Shown here piece after piece: positions 32,287-45,838 of a stretch of 64,000 nt of DNA; within the stretch, counting starts at the first letter, position 1, and every line of letters starts with the position of its first letter. The position numbers were made by a program, and so were the translations under genes. Location: the NCBI GenBank assembly GCA_021464245.1, contig JADCRB010000013.1:11149350-11213349 (forward strand). The letters run 5' to 3'. The notes under the pieces were generated by a model. The model was given only the letters and a program-made list of their open reading frames with translations, was not told where the DNA came from and searched no databases. This DNA comes from Carallia brachiata (lineage: Eukaryota; Streptophyta; Magnoliopsida; Malpighiales; Rhizophoraceae).

Positions 32287-34176
32287 AACTGGAAATGACC
32301 TGCTAAGAATGTAAAACTCAATGCTCTTCAAAAACAACTCTACGGCTAGGTAAAAGCCCATATCAGTGGTTGGAAAAGCCCATTAAGAGAACTAGGGTGT
32401 TCGGCTCTCTTTGCATTGCCCTTTCGGCTCATCGCCGGTACCTTAATCCGGCTATAACTTATAGTTCCAAAGGCAAAAGAAGCGTTGTCGCTATGGTAAT
32501 TATTCAATGGACTAGCTTCTTTCACCCATTTCTTTGCTTTTTTTTTTTTTTTATATATATGTCAATTTAGATTATTTGAAGCTATTTCTAAGCCACAAAA
32601 GTAAATTTTATTGCTTTCATAGTTCTTAATTATTAAAGATTACATCTTTTGGTTATAAACTCCACTGGAATAACAAAGGTCAATTACTTATCACTTTTTT
32701 CTCTGATTTTTTTTTTTTTTTGAGCAATATGATATAGTCTGGTCGACATCTGTCTAGCTCTCATTCACTCATGTGCACCGGTGCATTTTATCTGAATTTA
32801 ACATGCTGGTTATGCATGGTTGCAATCTACTTTACAAATTCCAAAAAGATAATGTTTGCCGGACCAAAAGCCATGGTGGTGACTAGGAGTTGCATTCTTT
32901 CTTTGGACTCCAGATCAACACTTAGACACCCTGGAAGTAAAAGCATTACAATTTTTTGTTTTTGTGTTATGGACTACCTAAATTACCCTTTTCATGGAAT
33001 TCCTTGCCAGGTCATATACAATGAAAGGAGCAGGGAAGACTCTGGAGTTGTTTCAGACCTTAATAAGCGCAATTTATATGATTGTAGGAGAGAAATGTAA
33101 GCAAATTGCACACCACTGTGAGATAGAGGATATTTGATGATAAAAAAGCTTTTTTGGAGGGTCTTTGATGATTAAAATGCTTTTTTACCGAACACATTTC
33201 TTGTTATATTATAGTTGGCGGGTGACAAGTTTTCCCTTTCCACCAACTACGTAGATATAAAAGGCGTTTCTTTTTCATAGAGTCCTTTACATGCGCGTAC
33301 GTTTGATTTCATCTGTAATTGCGACAGTTTAAACAGCACTGTCAGGCTTGACGCTAAAGCCGTTTGTCCATCTCCTGAAGATTAAAGAATCACGTTGATT
33401 TCCTTGTATCAAGCACATTTTGTCCTAAACATGTCTTGGTACCCATGAGGTCGAGGCCTGGTTGTTCACTCTAATCCAAGAAACCTGTAGGCATTCAGCA
33501 AGTCGACTGTATAGTCCTGTATAGTATTAAATGGTTAATGTGATTCCTTGTGCCTTGCTGCGAAAAAGACCGCCACTCTTAAATCAATTGAACAATATAG
33601 GCTTGCCTATGACCCCCTGGAGGAAGCTAGAAAAATGAAAAAACTGATGTGAACTCTGTAGGACATGTTCTTTCAATCACCGTTATATGCACTTCTGTGC
33701 ACGTCATTGTGCACCTGTGAGCCTTTGCTGGTTTAACCACTCCAAGGCTAAAGCAAGCAACGGTGTTGGTTATGTTCTGGAGTAATGATTTGGTTGCTTG
33801 TTCTTTTCATGGTGACGCCGCCTTCCTTTTATGGCACCATCTGTCTTCCTAAAACCTGCATCAGAGAGACACCTGGAAAGTTGTTGGCCAAATTGCTGGT
33901 TTGACTATATGGTTGATGGGCACAAATTGCACTTGCTTTTCGCGTATTCTGTTAAGATTGTTGAATTTGATGCTGAGAGTGACTAAATAGGCAATGTTGA
34001 TTGGTGGTCTGCTTGATTGCCTGGGTACAATTATGACCAATCCACCCCATTATCCGACACCTTTCCCTGTTCCTCATCCCAAAATCCCCCAAAAGTAAGA
34101 ATGGGATGCTAGTGTATATCAGTTTTGCAGATATTAGCCATGCTCATACTTTGGTCCCAGCTATCCAAAGTACACA

Positions 34177-34703
34177 TGTTGGAATGTGGTTGTCGCACGT
34201 CGGTGGGAAAAATAGGAAAAGAAAGGTTTAAAAGTTTGGGGTAAATTGATTTACGTAATTTAAATTATTTTAATAACACAACGAATTCATTTGATAAAAT
34301 TAAAAGAAATTTAAAATAAATTTAGTCCAACACTTACTGGCTTATGTTGCAAAAAATAAAATATGATATCAGAGCTCGAGCACGTTTAGATGGGTTTAAT
34401 GACTTTTGAAAAGATCTCGGGTGGGTATTTGAAGCGGTATCTCGGAATAAAAACTGTATTTAAGATGGTAACTTTCGGTAAATGCCTGTATTGGTTGAGT
34501 AAGTGATAACTGGTTGCCAAAAATCTCAATTGTACTTGAAAGAGAGTGTTATAATATGTTCTACATCGGTGGGAAAAATAGAAAAAGAAAGGTTTAAAAG
34601 TTTGAGGTAAGTTGATTAAGGTACAATATAACAAATTCATTTAGTAAAATTAAAATAAATTTAAGATAAATTTAGTTCAACAGTACACGGCAAAAATACA
34701 ACA
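34177..34703 (+). mobile_element. TRIM, copy in unit B
   Basis: The same element as at 1890-2451, with the left repeat 34177-34363, primer site 34364-34375 and right repeat 34547-34703. The right repeat has lost about 20-30 bases. ACACA flanks are kept (34172-34176, 34704-34708). Its left repeat preserves CACGTCGGTGGG, which is damaged in copy A. Confidence 0.87.
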
Positions 34704-35624
34704 ACACATTACACCATTATTTCGAGTGGTCAGGGTCCCACGTTGAAAGTGGCACCATAAATCATACAAGCACATTAGAGGAATAATACAGTGGTGGTCA
34801 CTGTCCCGGAACTCTCTCTCTCTTGCTTGTTTTTCTCTGTTGATTCTTCTTCGTAAGAGTGCCATAAGAATGACTTCTCTTGCTTTTCTGTAAGAGTTTG
34901 TAATTCTTAGTATGCCTTAAAATATTGTTTATCATGATGTTTTAGGGAACATCATTTGATGTTGGCTGGAGCAAGTGAGCAATGTGGACATTGAGCTGAT
35001 AGTGACTTAAGCGACCGAGAACAGATGGCGGTTTGCAGGGGGGAAAAAAAGCGCAGTCCCCCACCAATCATCTGATGTAGGACGTGCCCCAACGGTTATT
35101 ATACATGTAGCAAGCATGATTCTGGCATTATGCACTGCTTATTACACCTTCATTTCCTCTTCCATCGATATTTGGATGTAGTTTTTAGGTCGATATGTAC
35201 TGAGATGCCCCTGAATTTTAGAGCATCTTCCAAGTCTTCTGCTACTCAGCTAACTCATGCTTGGCTGTAGCAAAGTTCCATCATACGTTAAGGACATACA
35301 ACATTATGTGTTCAAATAAAGAACATAAAACATTATCCCTTCCCGATGGAAAAAGAAAAAGACCAATATCTTTGACGAACAATTGGAGTTTTTTGTTTAT
35401 GCATTAGTGAAGTATCAGCTAAGAATGTTCGTAAATGATATACATGACATTATATGAGAAGAGTAATGAAATTTTTTCCGACTTGGTTGACCAGCCAAAT
35501 TGTCTTCAAAATATACTAAAAATGTTAACGTGGATTAACCTGCCTAGCAGAATTTAAAAAGAAAAAAAAAATTCAAAGAACAAGATTTCTGTGGAAGATG
35601 GTATTAGTGACTGTAGTTGGCTTC

Positions 35625-37070
35625 TGATAGGTTCAATATTTACATAGGTTTATGCATAATTTTTATATATATTTGGATAGTTTAACTATGTAAATATTGT
35701 AAATTGTGGCAAATTCTACTTCGGTTGCTTGTTTTATGCTTTGTAGGACAATTGGACATAACTGAAGTATTTGACGCTTAGAAAAAGGAACCTATCGGGT
35801 TTGAAGGAGAAGAAACGAGCCGAGCACCAAAGAACCGAATCAAAAGTTTGGTTGGAAAGCTAACATGTGGTCAGTTCGGGTGGAATTTCACAGCTTTGCG
35901 CACTGCTCGGTATTTCAGCCATAACTTCCTCTACACAAGTCGGAATTGGATGATTCTTAAGTCGAATCGAAGCTAAGAGATAGAGCTAGAAGTTTTATGT
36001 TTTGACTGACTTCGGATTCTGCCTGAAAAGGGTCGCAATTTGGGTCCGAATATAGAGGGTTAAAACTGTCCAGGAAATTTATAAATCCTTTTCCGACTCG
36101 AATTTGGACTCTTTTAGGGCTTACAATTTTATTTTTGGAGGGGACTATAAATACAAAAGTTACAGCAGAGTGAGGGGACTTTTGGAGGCTACTCTTTTGA
36201 ATAGAAAGACGATACAGAGAGTAGCGTAGAGAGTGAAGAGAAGAAGAGCATAAGGAAGGAACACGAAGACGTCGGAAACGAGTTTTTCAAATCTTTCTCG
36301 TTTCTTATTTCTCTTTTGAACTCTTGATGTTTATTATTAATTTATTTTCAGTTTTTAGTATGAATAGCTAGAACCCTAAACTAGGGCGAAAGGGATGTAG
36401 CCTAGTTTAGGGTTGGATTATATGATTTTTGTGGATATTTAGAGTTCTCTGGATTATATTGCAATTTCATGTTGAGAACTAGAATTTGATTTATCTATTT
36501 TGCTCTTAAATATACTTTTGTGCCTGATCACCATGAAAGTAGTCATAGGATTTGTGTTGAGATCGACAGATGAGACATGAGTCGTGCACTAAATAGATAA
36601 ACATATGGATTTTGAGTCAGAGATGAGATAAATTCGTATGATGTCAATAAAAATTCTCTGTTCTTAATGAGTTGAATCTGATTTGTGTGAGTTCGAGAGA
36701 AGAGCACAATTAGATTGAATATGGTTAGCGTTGCTTAACAAAGAATACTAACTAAATAAGAAGAGTTGACATTCAATTCAATTGTCCACGAAATTTTCAT
36801 ATAGTTCAATCCTTTCTAGGTGAATGCCCATAGCCCTAGTACTTTTATTCTTGAACCGTTTCCATAGTGTCACTAGTTTTGTTTAATTAGTTTAATTTTC
36901 TTAATTTAATAGTATTTATTTTCTTTTTACAATTTTCGCAACACCAATTTTCTGCTCAAGCAACATAAATTACGATTATCCTCTGTTCCTCTGGGTTCGA
37001 CACCTGGAGTATTCACCAGGAATTTATTACTACGATCGGCCCTGTACGCTTGCAAGATTTTACCCGGTCA
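35625..37070 (+). mobile_element. Solo LTR inserted in unit B
   Basis: A 1,446-bp insertion that begins TGATAGG and ends CCGGTCA interrupts sequence continuous in units A and C. GCTTC is duplicated on both sides (35620-35624, 37071-37075). It contains a TATAAATA at about 36146 and a terminal GTTCGACACC...TTTATTACTACGA segment typical of plant LTR ends. There is no internal region or coding sequence, so recombination between two LTRs is the likely origin. The family is not assigned. Confidence 0.87.
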
Positions 37071-37075
37071 GCTTC

Positions 37076-39045
37076 CTCTCTCTCACAGACACTTGTGAGT
37101 TGTGTGCTAAATTTGCCAAGTGGACGACTAGAATACGGAGTCACCTACACCAATTTCTCCTCATGATTTTTGTGAACTGCCTCAAAATTATACTTGGTAT
37201 CTTGTTTTGAGCCTAAGCACACCTTTTCTTTTTTAGTTAATTGATTTTGATTGAGACTCAAATTCAAGACTTTTAATTTTAGATATGACTCCAAGTAATT
37301 GAATTATAGCTCAGATTGAGTTTATGCATGTTTTTTTATCCTAAAGAGTTCGAAATGAATTTCTTGAAGGAAAACACATTTTGGCTTCACAAGGGTGGCT
37401 ATAAAGTAAGAAGAAAATAATATAGACTATTAAAAGGTTGAATTCACGAAAAAAAGAAAAAGAAATAGATTAACGGCTAGAAACTATTAAACAAAATTAA
37501 GTTACTATTTAAGTGTAGTCATAGGAAGCAAGACAATATACTTGGTACCAATTTCTTGGTGCCCTTGCCGCTAATTATTGAGTCTTCATCCAAATACTGG
37601 CACCGTGAAGAATCTCCATGGTTATCTATTTTGACGTGCCTCTATTCGTGCGTTGCAACCAAACAATTGATGGTTTAGTGGCCTGGTACACATGTTCTTG
37701 GCTCATAGTTTTCATTTAAATCCGTAGGAAACATTTGAAGATGCACCCCGACTTTGACTCAAAAAAAAAAAAACAAAAAAAGGAGAGAAGAAGAAGAAGA
37801 AGAAGAAGATGCACCCCGAATTCTAAGCCGCCTTGCAAGTTGCAGATATAAATTATCACTCCGTTTGCTAAATGCGAAAGACTAAGGAGGGCTTTGTTTT
37901 ATTTGTTTAACAAACCCAAAATGTTTCTTAAATGTTTTTTGTTGTTTTTCACAGAAACAATTAATTTTATCAGTTACCAAAACTATAGATATATGGTATA
38001 TACTTTGGAAGAATTAAATTTGAGATTTAATCTCAAATTAATCTCAAGTTCTTAGTGTTTAGACTGACCATGAGTAATTACTAATTGTTAGTTGTTATGT
38101 CAAACATGCCTTTTTTTTCAATAAAAAAAAATGTATTATCGGTATATAAATCATCGCACTTTTAAACTGATTTGAACTGAAATCGGAGGTGAATAGGCCT
38201 CTTAAGTCATCTAAAGCTACGTGATATGCCCGAAATTACTTGGAACTTATGGTTCCAAAATAAACACTAGCCAATAAATTAAGGGTACAATCACTTAGAA
38301 AAACAGGTCCAAGCTCAAATGTATTCTAAAATTAACCTCGTTACTCAAGTAACATATTAATGTCTTGATCACATCCCTCGAGTAACATATTAACTCAGTG
38401 TAGTATAAACAGCCTAACAAATCTCGTGCAAAGATTTAGCACAATCTTCTCTGAAGAATCTGTAAAAGACCACTCGTAATTACTTTTCTTTTTTACCCCC
38501 CCCCCCCCAAAAAAAAAATTGAATCACTGAACCCTCATGAAAAGACACGCATATTAGTCAATTCATAATAGAGATTCGGAATCACTTTTAAAAGGCTGGA
38601 TTCCAATTGTCCTTGTAAACGGAGAACTGATACAATTTAGTTGCAAAAAGCACATTATTCATGCTGAGAAATTGCTCATCTTAAATGCATTTATTAAAGA
38701 TCTTAAGCAATTTAAACACAAGATGGCCAAAAAATGAATCTGAGTGAGAAAAGTTAGGCAGAGTTTGCTGATGCACTCTATCAAAATCCTGGCAGTATTT
38801 ACCCCTTGGAAATGTTTCGGTCAACAAAAAGAGCCGAGTCCCTCCATGTGGAGGAAAAAGTAAACGGAAAAACGAAGGGGCCATAGGCCCCATAGTTTGA
38901 AAGAAAAATGGGGAGGGGAGGGGGCGACTCCCATCAAAACAATGGGGCCTGTCTCCCTCTGACTACCGGACTCTGTCCCGATATTCGGATGCGCAAGTGA
39001 ATATCAGTTTAGCACAATAAAGGAATAAATGCTCCAAGTCTCGCC
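37076..39045. other. Spacer upstream of EXLB copy B
   Basis: It matches 3370-5377 of unit A. It has an (AAG)n run near 37788-37810 and a C-run near 38496. No gene is seen. Confidence 0.6.
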
Positions 39046-39154
39046 TATAAATATAAGGAAGGTTTCTTTTGCTTCCCATCTCACTCAAAGAATCCTTCTT
39101 TCCACTTACATCCTCCTTTCATTTTGTGATAACGCTTTAATTTATTACAAAGCT

Positions 39155-40383
39155 ATGGGATTTCCACTTGGATATACTTACGGCCTTTGTTAAAAAAAAT
39201 TTGACCCTGTTGAAAACCTTAAAATTATTTAAAAGAGGGACATTCTCAAAATACTAAAATCTTATATTTGAAAAAAGAGCCACATATCCGTAATTTTGAA
39301 ATCATAAATTATTAAATAAAAAAACATGCTTAATGCACAAGATTTTATACTTGGAAAAAAATATTAGATGCACGCTAAATTTCATGAAAATAAATTATAA
39401 AGTACTTCACACAATTAATGCACAAAAATATCTTCACTGAGAACAAAAATTGGTGACATCTGGATCCCTTCTGCACTTGATGGGCCAAATGCGCCAACTT
39501 GCTGGACTGCCTACTTTTGCACATACTAACCAAATGATTTGATAATCTCTAGACCGTTATTGAAATTAGCACTATAATTAAATTAAACTAAGTACTTCTA
39601 GCTTCTAGCTCTAGAAGTGATGAACGATGAAGGTAATGACGGGCTTATCAATTTTTTTGTTCCAATAATCCAGGTTAGGTGCAAGGCCCCAAAGCTCTGC
39701 ACTGACAAAGGGGTGAACGTAGTAGTGACGGACTATGGTGAAGGAGACAGAACTGACTTCATCCTGAGCTCCAGGGCCTATGCAAGAATGGCGCGTCCAA
39801 ACACGGCCGCCAACCTGTTTTGCCTACGGCGTCGTTGACATCGAGTACCGGAGGATCCCTTGCCGATACCCTGGTCACAACCTCATGTTCAAGGTCCATG
39901 AGAACAGCAGGTTCCCTGAGTACCTAGCCATTGTTATTTTGTACCAAGGTGGTGTTAATGATGTCTTGGCCGTTGAAATATGGCAGGTAAGCCCCAAGTC
40001 TACAACTCCAACCTTGCTAGACAAGCAATTAGAGTTTAACCATGGAGATGGGTCAATTTGACGCGTTGTAAACGCAAGCCCATCTTGCGTTATCATAATT
40101 GTTAAAAACACTCTTTTTACTGCTTATTATTAATCGTGATTAAAAGGCTAAAAACGTACAATCACAGTTTTTTTTTTTATGTTTTTGGGTACAGGATGAT
40201 TACAAGCAATGGAAAGGCATGAGAAAGGCCTATGGGGCAGTTTGGGACATGCCTAATCCACCAACGGGTGCCCTTACAGTGAGGCTTCGAGTAAGTGGCA
40301 GCGCAGGGTCAAATTGGCTTCAGGCAAATGATGTTATCCCAGGTGCTGGGGAAGCTTACGAATCAGATTTTCAGCTTTACTAG
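39155..40383 (+). pseudogene. Expansin-like B copy B, internal deletion and frameshift
   Basis: After ATG and 32 bases of exon 1 the sequence jumps at GCCTTTGTT to intron 2. Both breakpoints in copy A contain GCCTT, so about 415 bp (end of exon 1, intron 1, all of exon 2) were lost with microhomology. Exon 3 (39674-39986) has an extra T in CTGTTTTGCC near 39821, which shifts the frame. Exon 4 (40195-40383) lacks three codons near its end. TATAAATA is kept at 39046. Non-functional. Confidence 0.9.
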
Positions 40384-41852
40384 CTATATTATATTGGAGT
40401 ACCTGCTGTGGGAATTTACCTCTACTTTGTTGCTTATACTTTAAGTGTGAATAAGCCAGCCAGCAAGTATTCTTTGCTGCGCCCAATAAGAGTATATGTA
40501 CTTTTTACTGGAAATGATTTGAAATAATAAATCAAGTTACTTTATATTTCTTTATCTTGCAAACGCTTGTCAATGACCATCAAATCAAGTTGATTAAACT
40601 CCTGTTTGTCGAGAACGAGAAAACTAAATGTTGTTTGGCCTGCATCACACAACATTAAGCCGTACATAAATCTCACCAAATCACTTGGTATGACTCAAGT
40701 GTGAATCATATACTAAATTTTAACTGCTAGTAATTACACTTCTCGTATAATAAACGCAGCTCAATTAACTAATATTAAAATCTTCAATTATTGCACAGCA
40801 TTTAGATTAATATTTAATTATACACACAATTTTTTCTTTTGTAAAATCTATTCCTTATATTTTTGTTGTACAATAATTTAGTACATTTCTATTATTCGAC
40901 TATTAAATTTATTGAGCTATATATTATTTACTTGTCACATGATGAGACCACTTGTTAATTAAATGTCATAAAGAAAAATGATAAAAAGAAAAAAATGTGA
41001 CACTATTGTTTTCAATTATATTACATCCTATTAACAGGTGGCCTTTAGAATTGTTGGATTTGCTTTGGTGAGATAAGATCGGTGTTGCGATGCCAAGAGG
41101 TAGCCAGCGGAGGCTCCAGGCTCATGGGGCTACACTAGCTCTGTTATCATTCTTTTACTCTTTTGATCAAAAAAAAAAAGAAAAAAGGTAGCCTAACGAC
41201 GTGACGACTACATGGTATAGACGTCAGATAACATAAACTTACTAAATTATTCTACAACACAAATTTGTAGAACCAATTTTACAAAAAAAAAAAAAAAACA
41301 TATTTATAAATAAACATAAATTCAAATATTAGACATTAATTTAACGTGACTACTGGACTAAGTGCTTGTTTGTTTTATGAGCATGTTGTAGGAAAAAAAA
41401 ATGTGATAGAAAATTCGTTAGAAATACAATTTTCCTTTGTTTGGAGATCACATTCGAAAGGAATTTTGTTGGTAAAAGTACAGAATTTTCTTAGCAAAGA
41501 CACTGTTCATGATCTACCAATTCCATGAGAGAAAAAAAAAAAAAAACAAAAGTTGTATTTTTTTTGTTGTTTGCCCTGTTAAAGACTTAAAGTATTCAAC
41601 CTCCCCTATTTCCCCAAAAAAAAAAAAAAACAAATGACTCTGTTCTCGTAAGCAGGCATTATGGGTGAAAAAGTAATTTCATAATCTTAGTTTCCTTTCT
41701 TTCTGTTCTTTTATCGCATCCAAACAAAAAATTTACACTTTCTTTACATTTTCTTTCCTGTCAATTTCTAACTTATCCAAGCAACTAATTAGAAAAAACT
41801 TTCATTCCTAATGCAGGACGAAATATTGATAAACGCCACATGATAACAAGCA
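40384..41852. other. Downstream spacer of EXLB copy B
   Basis: It matches 7131-8574 of unit A. Poly-A runs only. Confidence 0.6.
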
Positions 41853-42535
41853 AGCAGGAGGGAGAGGTCAAGCTATTGTACTGCAAATCTGAGGAACAAC
41901 TTGTTGATGTATTAACAAAACCTCTAACCAAGAGCAGATTTGAGAATTTGAGGGTCAAATTGGGCATGAACACCGAGGAGTGTTGGACAACTTAGTTTCC
42001 ATGTTGTTCAGCTAGATTTGAAGAATGTTTTTTTTGGTTGTTGTAGCAGTTGTAATGCGAGCAAGATATGTTGAAAGCCAAGTTTGTAAACTTGGTATTT
42101 GGAAACTTTTTGGGTTGCTGTCTACGTACGCAAGCTAGGAGTAGGTCCTTTTTTGACTAAGTTGTGGTCTAGTTTAAATGATGAATGTCAAAAATTTTAG
42201 TGGGAGTAAACAGCCAGCTGTGTTTTTATTTTTTTGCTATAAAAGAACAAGAAGCTTCCTAAATCTTCTTTCCCTACAAACTAAAATTAAGTAAACAAAA
42301 ATCTTACTTTGTAATCATGACAAATGATCAATGGGCTCTTGTAATTATATATTGCAGAAAAGAAATGGAAAAGTTCTAGTTCCTTCCTTCAATTTTCTGG
42401 TTTCCTTCTCTCTCAGCTAATCACTTAGCTTCCAAAAAAACCATTTGCTCACTTAGCTTTCAAAGCCTTTGCTGCTTTTGAGGGTGATTGTTCTTGAACA
42501 TTGCTGCAATCCTTTGGAGGCATTTTTTTTCAAAT
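41853..42535 (+). mobile_element. 3' end of a Ty1/Copia element: RNase H tail and LTR
   Basis: The open tail GEVKLLYCKSEEQLVDVLTK continues with PLTKSRFENLRVKLGM and a stop. This is the C-terminal end of Copia RNase H. ACCGAGGAG then precedes TGTTGGACAAC at 41981, a fitting polypurine tract and LTR start. TATAAAAG lies at about 42240. The LTR probably ends near 42530 (TTTTTTCA), but no partner LTR exists to prove it. The 5' part of the element is missing and the break coincides with the end of unit B. Confidence 0.75.
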
Positions 42536-42916
42536 ATCAGTTATGGCAGGTTGTAAAGCTCTCCAGCAACGAGGATGATGTTTAGGATCAATCACTAATT
42601 CACTTTTTGTTGTTTAGTTGAGATATTTTCTTTTGTTAACAGTGAAAAGTATGGAACACTTGCTCCTACTGCAAGTTATGATGTTTACTTGTGCTAGTTA
42701 ACAATCCTATGTAAGTAAAGTCCATGACTTTGAAGTATGGCTCTACTGTACTGAACTGTTTTGGACTTGTAATTGTCCTTATATACATATTTCAAGTGCA
42801 ATATATGAAGCTTTTGCCCAGCAATTCTCTGCCCCCTGCAATTTTTCACCTTGCTGGTTCTTTTCCGTGAACATTGAGATTAAGCTAAATTTTGTTCTAT
42901 GTTCTTATAAAATCCA
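42536..42916. other. Unassigned sequence between Copia fragment and unit C
   Basis: No gene or repeat is recognised. Homology to unit A (from about 1445) begins near 42917. Confidence 0.5.
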
Positions 42917-45333
42917 TCAGCTTTAACCTCTCCAAGACTGAAGCAAGCAACGGTTTTGGTTATGTTCTGGAGTAATGATTTGGTTGCTTGTTCTTTTCAT
43001 GGTGACGCAGCCTTCCTTTTATGGCACCATCTGTCTTCCTGAAACGTGCATCAGAGAGACACCTGGAGAGTTGTTGGCTAAATTGCTGGTTTGACTATAT
43101 GGTTGATGTGCACGTTGCACTTGCTTTTCGCGTATTCTGTAAAGATTGTTGAATTTGATGCTCAGAGTGACTAAACAGGCAATGTTGCTTGGTGGTCTGC
43201 TTGATTGCCTACGTACAATGGTTATCATCCCACCCCATTATCCGACCCCTCTCCCTGTTCCTCATCTCCAAATCCTGCTAATATATTGATGATATGCTAG
43301 TGTATACCAGTTTTGCAGATATATATATATATCAACCATACACATACAGTGGTCCCAGTTATACAAAGCACACATTCCACCATTTAATTCAAGTGGTCAG
43401 GGCCCTGTGTTGAAAGTGACACTATAAATCATGCAACCACATTACATGAATAATATGGTGGTGGTCGATATCCTGTAACTCTCTCTCTCTCTCTCTTGCT
43501 TGCTTTTCTCTGTTGATACTTCTGCATTTGTCATTCTTAGCTTTGCAACCGCGTTGATGACTTCTAGGCTTTTTTTTCTGCCTAGCCTTAAAATATTGTT
43601 TATTATGGTGTTTTAGGGAACTTAATTTGATGTTGGCTGGAGCAAGTGAGCATTGTGGACATTGAGCTGATAGTGAATCAAGCGACCGAGAACAGAAGGC
43701 GGTTTGAAGGGGGGAAAAAAAGCTCAGTCGCCCACCAATCTTCTGGTATAGGACGTGACCCAACGGTTATTATACATGTAGCAAGCATGAGTCTGGCATC
43801 ATGTGCTCCTTATTACACCTTCATTTCCTCTTCCATTGATATTTGGATGTAGTTTTTAGGTCGATATGTAGTGAGATGCCTCTGAATTTTAGAGCATCTT
43901 CCAAATCTTCTGCTAATCAGCTAACTCACGCTTGGCCGTAGCAAAGTTCTATCAAACGTAAAGGACACACAACATTATGTGTTCAAATAAGTAACATAAA
44001 ACATTATGCCTTCCCAATGGAAAAAGAAAAAGACCAATATCTTTGAGGAAAAATTGGAGTTTTTTGTTTATGCATCAGTGAAGTGTCAGCTAAGAATGTT
44101 CGTAAATGATATACATGACACGTATTATATGAGAAGAGTAATGAAATTTTTTCCGACTAGGTTGACCGGCTAAATTGTCTTCAAAGTATACTAAAAATGT
44201 TAAAGTGGATTAATCTGCCTAGCAGAATTTAAAAAGAAAGAAAGAAAATTTAAGAACGAGATTTCTGTGGAAGATGGTATCAGTGAGTGTAGTTGGCTTC
44301 CTCTTTCTCACAGACACTTGTGAGTTGTGTGCTAAAATTGCCAAGTGGACGACTAGAATATGGGGTCACCTACTCCAATTTCTCCTCTTGGTCCCTTTCT
44401 GTGAACCGCCTGAAAATTATATTTGGTATCTTGTTTTGAGCCTAAGCCCACTTTTTAATTGGTTTTGATTGAAATTCAAATTTAAAACTCCACAGCAATT
44501 GAACTATAGCTCAGATTGAGTTTATCCATGTTTTTTATGCTAAAGAGTTTGAAATCAATTTCTTGAAAGAAAATACGTTTTGGCTTCATAATGATGGCTT
44601 TAAAGTAAGAAGAAAATAATATAGACTATTAAAAAATTGAATTCATGAAAAAAATAGATAAGTTGTTAAGAAATTGTTAGACAAAATTACGTTACTACTT
44701 AAACATAGTGATATAGTGATAGGAAGCAGGAAAAATGTACTTAGGTGCCAATTTCTTGGTGCTCTTACCGCTAATTATTGAGTCTTCTTATCGTGAAGAA
44801 TCTCCATGGTTATCTATTTTGACGTGCCTCTATTGGTGCGTTGCAACCAGACAATTGATGGTTTAGTGGCCTAGTACACATCTTCTTGGCTCATAGTTTT
44901 CATTTCAATCCGTAGGAAACATTTGAAGATGCACCCCGAATTTGAATCAAAAAAAAAAAAAAAAAGGAGAGAGAAGGAGAAGGAGAAGGAGAATGAGAAG
45001 AAGAAGAAGCACCCCGAATTCTGAGCCGCCTTGCAAGTTGCAAATATAAATTATCACTCCGTTAGCTAAATGCGAAAGACTAAGGAGGGCTTTGTTTTAT
45101 TTGTTTAACAAACCCAAAATGTTTCTTAAATGTTTTTTGTTATTTTTCACAGAAACAATTAATTTTATCAGTTACCAAAACTTATATATATATATGGTAG
45201 ATACTTTGGAGGAATTAAATTTGAGATTTAATCTCAAATTAATCTTAAGTTGTCAGCGTTTAGACTGACCATGAGTGGTTACCAATTGTTAGTTGTTGTG
45301 GTAAACATGCCTTTTTTTTACAATAAAAAAAAA

Positions 45334-45838
45334 GGAATATGTATAAAAAAAGTCTTAAACCTTTAGATTTTTTTTCATTTAAGTCCTAAACCTTTTTGAG
45401 ATTTCATTTCAGTTCTAAACCTTTTGATTTTGTTCCAAATCAGTCCTTCCGTTAGTCAAACCGTTAAAAATTACTGTTCAGTAACAAAAAAATTTTTTAA
45501 AAAGTAAAATACACTATTTCAATTCACCAGTTAACAGAAATACTTTGTATAATCTTAAAAAAAATAATAAAAAATAAAAAATCTAAAATCTCAACTTATA
45601 TGTTGCTATTTGAGAGTAAAATACAAGCATTTAATAATAAAAAAAAATATTTAAATAGTTTATTTCACCTTTTTTAAAAAATTTCGGTTAGTGAACAGTA
45701 ATTTTTAACGGTTTGATTAACGGAAGGACTGATTTGAAGCAAAATCAAAAGGTTTAGGACTGAAATGAAATTTCAAAAAAATTTAAGACTTAAATGAAAA
45801 AAAATCTAAAAATTTAGTACTTTTTTAATGCATATCCC
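45334..45838. mobile_element. Foldback (long terminal inverted repeat) element in unit C
   Basis: The two arms of about 150 bp (45334-45485 and 45688-45838) are near-perfect inverted copies, starting GGAATATGTAT and, reversed, GGGATATGCAT. They contain words such as CATTTAAGTCCTAAACC. Units A and B lack the segment at the same A-run. No coding sequence. The target duplication is hidden in poly-A. Confidence 0.85.

Larger units (their letters stand above)
32287..41852 (+). repeat. Segmental duplication unit B
   Basis: It follows unit A from its first base with about 1-2 percent visible differences. It has two large changes: a 1,446-bp solo LTR insertion and a deletion of about 415 bp in the EXLB gene. 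It ends abruptly at AACAAGCAAG (41852), where Copia sequence takes over, whereas A and C continue into the minus-strand LTR relic. No gene is seen in 32287-34171 or 34709-35619 beyond the islands described for unit A. Confidence 0.9.
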
